64,000 nt of DNA from CADEED01 sp020442965 (GTDB taxonomy: Bacteria > Pseudomonadota > Gammaproteobacteria > Steroidobacterales > Steroidobacteraceae), in assembly GCA_041395525.1 (NCBI GenBank), contig JAWLAH010000011.1:1-64000 (forward strand). The letters are read 5' to 3'. Position numbers and translations under genes: made by a program. Shown piece after piece: positions 61,412-64,000 of this stretch. The notes beneath the pieces are model-generated. The model ran no database searches. It worked only from the letters and a program-made list of their open reading frames with translations, and had not been told where the DNA came from. Position 1 is the stretch's first letter. Every line of letters starts with the position of its first letter.

Positions 61412-62683
61412 CTACTTCAATAAAAACAACGACAGCGCGGGCCAGAACGATACGATGGCGAGCGCGATCACCATCAGCAGGAGAAACGGCACGACCGAGC
61501 GACACACGAAGCCGAAGCTCTCGCGGAACGCGGTCATTGCCACGATGATGTTAAGCCCCATCGGTGGCGTGAGATAGCCGATCTCGAGATTGACGGTCAT
61601 CATTATGCCGAAATGCACGGGGTCCAGCCCCTGCGCCTGCGCCAGCGGCTGTAGGATGGGCGAGAGAATCAGAATCGCCGAGCCGATGTCCATCAACAGT
61701 CCCACGACCAGGAGCAGCGCGTTGGTGATGAGAATGAAGGACGTTTTGGTGGCAATCACATCCGACAGCAGCGCAACCATCATGCCCGGTACCTGCTGGA
61801 AGGCCAGGAACTTGTTCAGGGACAAGGCCATCAGCAGCACCGGGAACAGGCCGCCTAACAAACGAGTGGTGTCGGTGCCAACGCGCACCATGCCCTTCAG
61901 ATCGAGCTGCTTGTAGATGAATAGCTCGACCACAATGGCATAGACCACGGCCACCGCTGCCGATTCGGTTGCGGTGAATTGGCCGGAGTAAATGCCTCCC
62001 AGAATGATGATCGGCATGAGGAGCGCCCAGATGCCGTCTTTCAAGCTGTCGAAGAACTCCACGCCCGACCAGCTGCCGAGGCGCAGATTCCAGTTGGTGG
62101 CAACAGAGTACGTGGCAAACAAGGCTAACAACAGGAGTCCCGGCCCGACGCCGGCGAGGAACAGGTCGGCGATCGATGTTTGCGTCATCACGCCATAGAG
62201 AATCAGCGGGATCGAGGGCGGAATGATGATGCCGAGTGTAGAGCCGGCGCAGATGAGCCCGAGCGCAAAGCCGCGCTTGTATCCCGCGGCCAACAGCGCC
62301 GGGTACATCACCGAACCGATGGCAAGCAGGGTCACCGTCGAGGAACCCACGATTGCAGAGAACAGCCCGCAGGAGAGCGCCGTGGCCACCGCGAGGCCGC
62401 CGGGAATCGGACCGACGATCGCGCGCATCACGCGTATCAGACGACTGGCGATGCCGCCCTCGGCCATGATCGCGCCGGCTAACAGATAGAGCGGAATCGG
62501 CAGCAGCACGTCTTGATTGAGCGCATCCCAGCCGTCGAGCACCACGTTTTCAAGATGCCCGTCGCCCCACACGTACCAGGCAAAGCCGGCTACGACGAAC
62601 AGCACGACCAGCAGGTACTGACGCAGCACGATCAGCGAGACGACCGCGCCACCCAGGATCAGCCCGGCCATCGCGCCGCTCAT
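61412..62683 (-). CDS. TRAP transporter large permease (DctM)
   Basis: 423-residue inner-membrane subunit with about twelve helices. Seen: LPIPLYLLAGAIMAEGGIASRLIRVMRAIVGPIPGGLAVATALSCGLFSAIVGSSTVTLLAIGSVMYPALLAAGYKRGFALGLICAGSTLGIIIPPSIPLILYGVMT, the core DctM signature, and FGIMMTVNLEIGYLTPPMGLNIIVA at the end. Works with DctQ and a periplasmic binding protein to import organic acids with Na+. The ATG overlaps the dctQ stop. No DctP-type binding protein gene is in the window; it may lie past the right edge. Confidence 0.95.
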   Translation of the reverse strand: MSGAMAGLILGGAVVSLIVLRQYLLVVLFVVAGFAWYVWGDGHLENVVLDGWDALNQDVLLPIPLYLLAGAIMAEGGIASRLIRVMRAIVGPIPGGLAVATALSCGLFSAIVGSSTVTLLAIGSVMYPALLAAGYKRGFALGLICAGSTLGIIIPPSIPLILYGVMTQTSIADLFLAGVGPGLLLLALFATYSVATNWNLRLGSWSGVEFFDSLKDGIWALLMPIIILGGIYSGQFTATESAAVAVVYAIVVELFIYKQLDLKGMVRVGTDTTRLLGGLFPVLLMALSLNKFLAFQQVPGMMVALLSDVIATKTSFILITNALLLVVGLLMDIGSAILILSPILQPLAQAQGLDPVHFGIMMTVNLEIGYLTPPMGLNIIVAMTAFRESFGFVCRSVVPFLLLMVIALAIVSFWPALSLFLLK

Positions 62684-63303
62684 GTCCGCGGTCCGTTGGG
62701 TCGCGGCGCAGCGGGGCGCGACCCGCTATCATCCTTCGGCACCGGTGCGACCGACTCGGTTGGCGTTGTCGCGCCTTCCAGCACCGCTTCGACGTCAGCC
62801 TCACTACGCTCTGCGGGTCGCAACGCCGGCACCAATGCAAAGAGCCCGTGGCGCAACATGCCGAGTCCGAAAGCGAGCGGCAGACAAAGCTGGATGGGCC
62901 AGACGGCGATTCTTAGCACGGTCGAGGTATCACCCAGTTCGATGGTTTCAAGCAACACCACGACCGAGAGATACGTCAGGACGGCAAACGCGACTGCCGT
63001 GATCGCTTCCTGGATACGCATCAGCGTGAAGTCCCATGATTCTGGAAACCAGCGATCGACGAACCGCGGCCGCAGATGCGCACCACTGGCGGATGCCACG
63101 CCAATACCGACCATTGTTAGCACGATGTTGGCGTAGACGCCCACCTCGCGCGCCCAGATGAGTCCACTCCCCGTGACCCGTCGCACGACGACGTCCGCGA
63201 AAATCACGACGATCAGCACGACGAAGGCCGCGGTCGTAATGAAAACCTCGGTACGACGGATGCCCGTTAACAGAGCGGCAAGCGCTGACGGCGCCTTGGT
63301 CAT
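62680..63303 (-). CDS. TRAP transporter small permease (DctQ)
   Basis: 207 residues, four membrane helices (TEVFITTAAFVVLIVVIFADVVVRRV; GVYANIVLTMVGIGVASASG; EAITAVAFAVLTYLSVVVLL; VWPIQLCLPLAFGLGMLRHGLFAL) with the DctQ DVVVRRVTGSGLIWAREVGVYA motif. The C-terminal 40 residues are a soluble tail (SEADVEAVLEGATTPTESVAPVPKDDSGSRP). It precedes dctM with a 4-bp overlap. Confidence 0.93.
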   Translation of the reverse strand: MTKAPSALAALLTGIRRTEVFITTAAFVVLIVVIFADVVVRRVTGSGLIWAREVGVYANIVLTMVGIGVASASGAHLRPRFVDRWFPESWDFTLMRIQEAITAVAFAVLTYLSVVVLLETIELGDTSTVLRIAVWPIQLCLPLAFGLGMLRHGLFALVPALRPAERSEADVEAVLEGATTPTESVAPVPKDDSGSRPAAPRPNGPRT

Positions 63304-63345
63304 TGAAGATGTGTCATGCGGAACGTGACTCCGGTGCGCGGGGGG

Positions 63346-63999
63346 TCATTCCGGTGTAACGGCTTGCTTGGGAGCGTCCTTGCGCGGCGCTCGGCCGCGC
63401 GCTTCGAGCCGCTGCTTGAACACGGTCCAGCTGGTCTCATCCGGTCCTCCGAGGGACGTCGGCGCCTCCAGATACTTAGGCGCAGTCTGCGCGATATGAT
63501 CGCGTAAATTCTTAGGTATACCATCCAAGCCATTGATTGGCTTGACTGCGCGTGCGTGGTAGAGCAGATACCCCTCATGCTGCCCCATCTCCATCCACGG
63601 CAGCCACGGCCTGATTCGCGACCAGGAGCCAGTGCTCGGTACCGATGTCAGATCAGGTTTAGATAAATCACTCAAGTGCGCGTAATCATTGAATAATTCC
63701 ACGGCCGAGTAAAAATCACCGCTCGAGTAAAGCGGATAGTGCTCGCGATCGAGCGGGTTGGGATAGCGCAGCGGAATTTCACGATAAAAAATCACGTTGT
63801 CGCCCGACACCATTTGTCGAATCGGCGTGCCCTGCCCGGCGATGAATTTTCGGTTTACCGGATCGTTCTGAATCGGCACCACCTCGACCTCGCGCTCCAG
63901 GTATGGGTTGTACCAGCTGTCGAGGATCGCGCCAGTCTTGAGGTCGGTGTAAAAGCCGATCTCGCGCGACAGCCGTTGATAGCCGCCGTCGATTTTCTC
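63346..63999 (-). CDS. DUF1838 family protein, N-terminus cut by window edge
   Basis: The frame is open from 63999 to the stop at 63346 (217 residues visible): SREIGFYTDLKTGAILDSWYNPYLEREVEVVPIQNDPVNRKF, FYREIPLRYPNPLDREHYPLYSSGDFYSAVELFNDYAHLSDLS, WLPWMEMGQHEGYLLYHARAVKP. These are the DUF1838 pattern (aromatic-rich, with SW-NPYL-RE). An internal GTG at 63882 is not the start. Upstream part is outside the window. It lies 42 bp before dctQ, so likely first or early in the TRAP-amidohydrolase operon. Function unknown. Confidence 0.88.
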   Translation of the reverse strand, partial: EKIDGGYQRLSREIGFYTDLKTGAILDSWYNPYLEREVEVVPIQNDPVNRKFIAGQGTPIRQMVSGDNVIFYREIPLRYPNPLDREHYPLYSSGDFYSAVELFNDYAHLSDLSKPDLTSVPSTGSWSRIRPWLPWMEMGQHEGYLLYHARAVKPINGLDGIPKNLRDHIAQTAPKYLEAPTSLGGPDETSWTVFKQRLEARGRAPRKDAPKQAVTPE

Positions 64000-64000
64000 G

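Overview
The window looks like chromosomal DNA of a GC-rich proteobacterium. It has two TonB-dependent receptors with signal peptides, a lipobox lipoprotein, Tat-type leaders and Shine-Dalgarno sites of the GAGG/GGAG type. A catabolically versatile gammaproteobacterium (Steroidobacter/Nevskiales-like) or a sphingomonad would fit, but no rRNA or other marker is present, so the taxon is an inference of low certainty. No tRNA, rRNA, CRISPR array or intact insertion sequence was seen.

Layout. (1) 1-10 kb: a truncated TonB receptor; a MarR-led operon (MarR, DUF1330, glyoxalase-like, NADP-dependent reductase) facing an MFS transporter across a palindromic operator; then a glyoxalase-like protein plus FAD-linked oxidase pair, divergent from a KstD/fumarate-reductase-type flavoprotein. 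(2) 10-23 kb: an operon of polysaccharide-deacetylase-like enzyme, aldehyde dehydrogenase, GPH-type transporter and serine hydrolase, divergent from an IclR regulator and a second FAD-linked oxidase. etfBA, an MFS exporter, a SnoaL-like protein and a double alpha/beta hydrolase follow. (3) 23-26 kb: MscS-like channel, a membrane-free MgtE-N/CBS protein and MgtE. (4) 26.2-32.4 kb: a compact operon of nitrilase-superfamily amidase, Orn/Lys/Arg decarboxylase (split by one extra base), ATP-grasp ligase and C45/NTN acyltransferase-like enzyme. I consider this the best candidate for an undescribed amine/amide pathway. (5) 32.4-38.5 kb: PEBP, LemA, DUF2207, an exported flavoprotein, an exported hydrolase and a BON lipoprotein. 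(6) 38.6-42 kb: a decayed zone with relics of an MFS permease, a Fic protein and a hydrolase around an intact rhomboid protease. (7) 42-57.5 kb: an SDR; an operon of fused 2-oxoacid dehydrogenase E1, a lipoyl-glyoxalase fusion, a gluconate-2-dehydrogenase-subunit-3-like protein and a GMC oxidoreductase; a divergent IclR-isochorismatase-acetoacetate decarboxylase-like operon; and a TonB receptor-MFS-indolepyruvate ferredoxin oxidoreductase operon. (8) 57.6-64 kb: an SDR relic, then a minus-strand operon of DUF1838 (cut by the window edge), TRAP DctQ and DctM, hydantoinase-like amidohydrolase, peroxiredoxin, NADP-dependent reductase and a small membrane protein.

Taken together, most of the window encodes uptake (TonB, MFS, TRAP), oxidation (FAD, GMC, ALDH, SDR) and C-C or C-N bond cleavage of organic substrates that cannot be named from sequence. 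Local MarR and IclR regulators with visible inverted repeats probably control it. Electrons from flavin dehydrogenases may pass to ETF, and 2-oxoacids may be processed by the E1/lipoyl module or the ferredoxin oxidoreductase.
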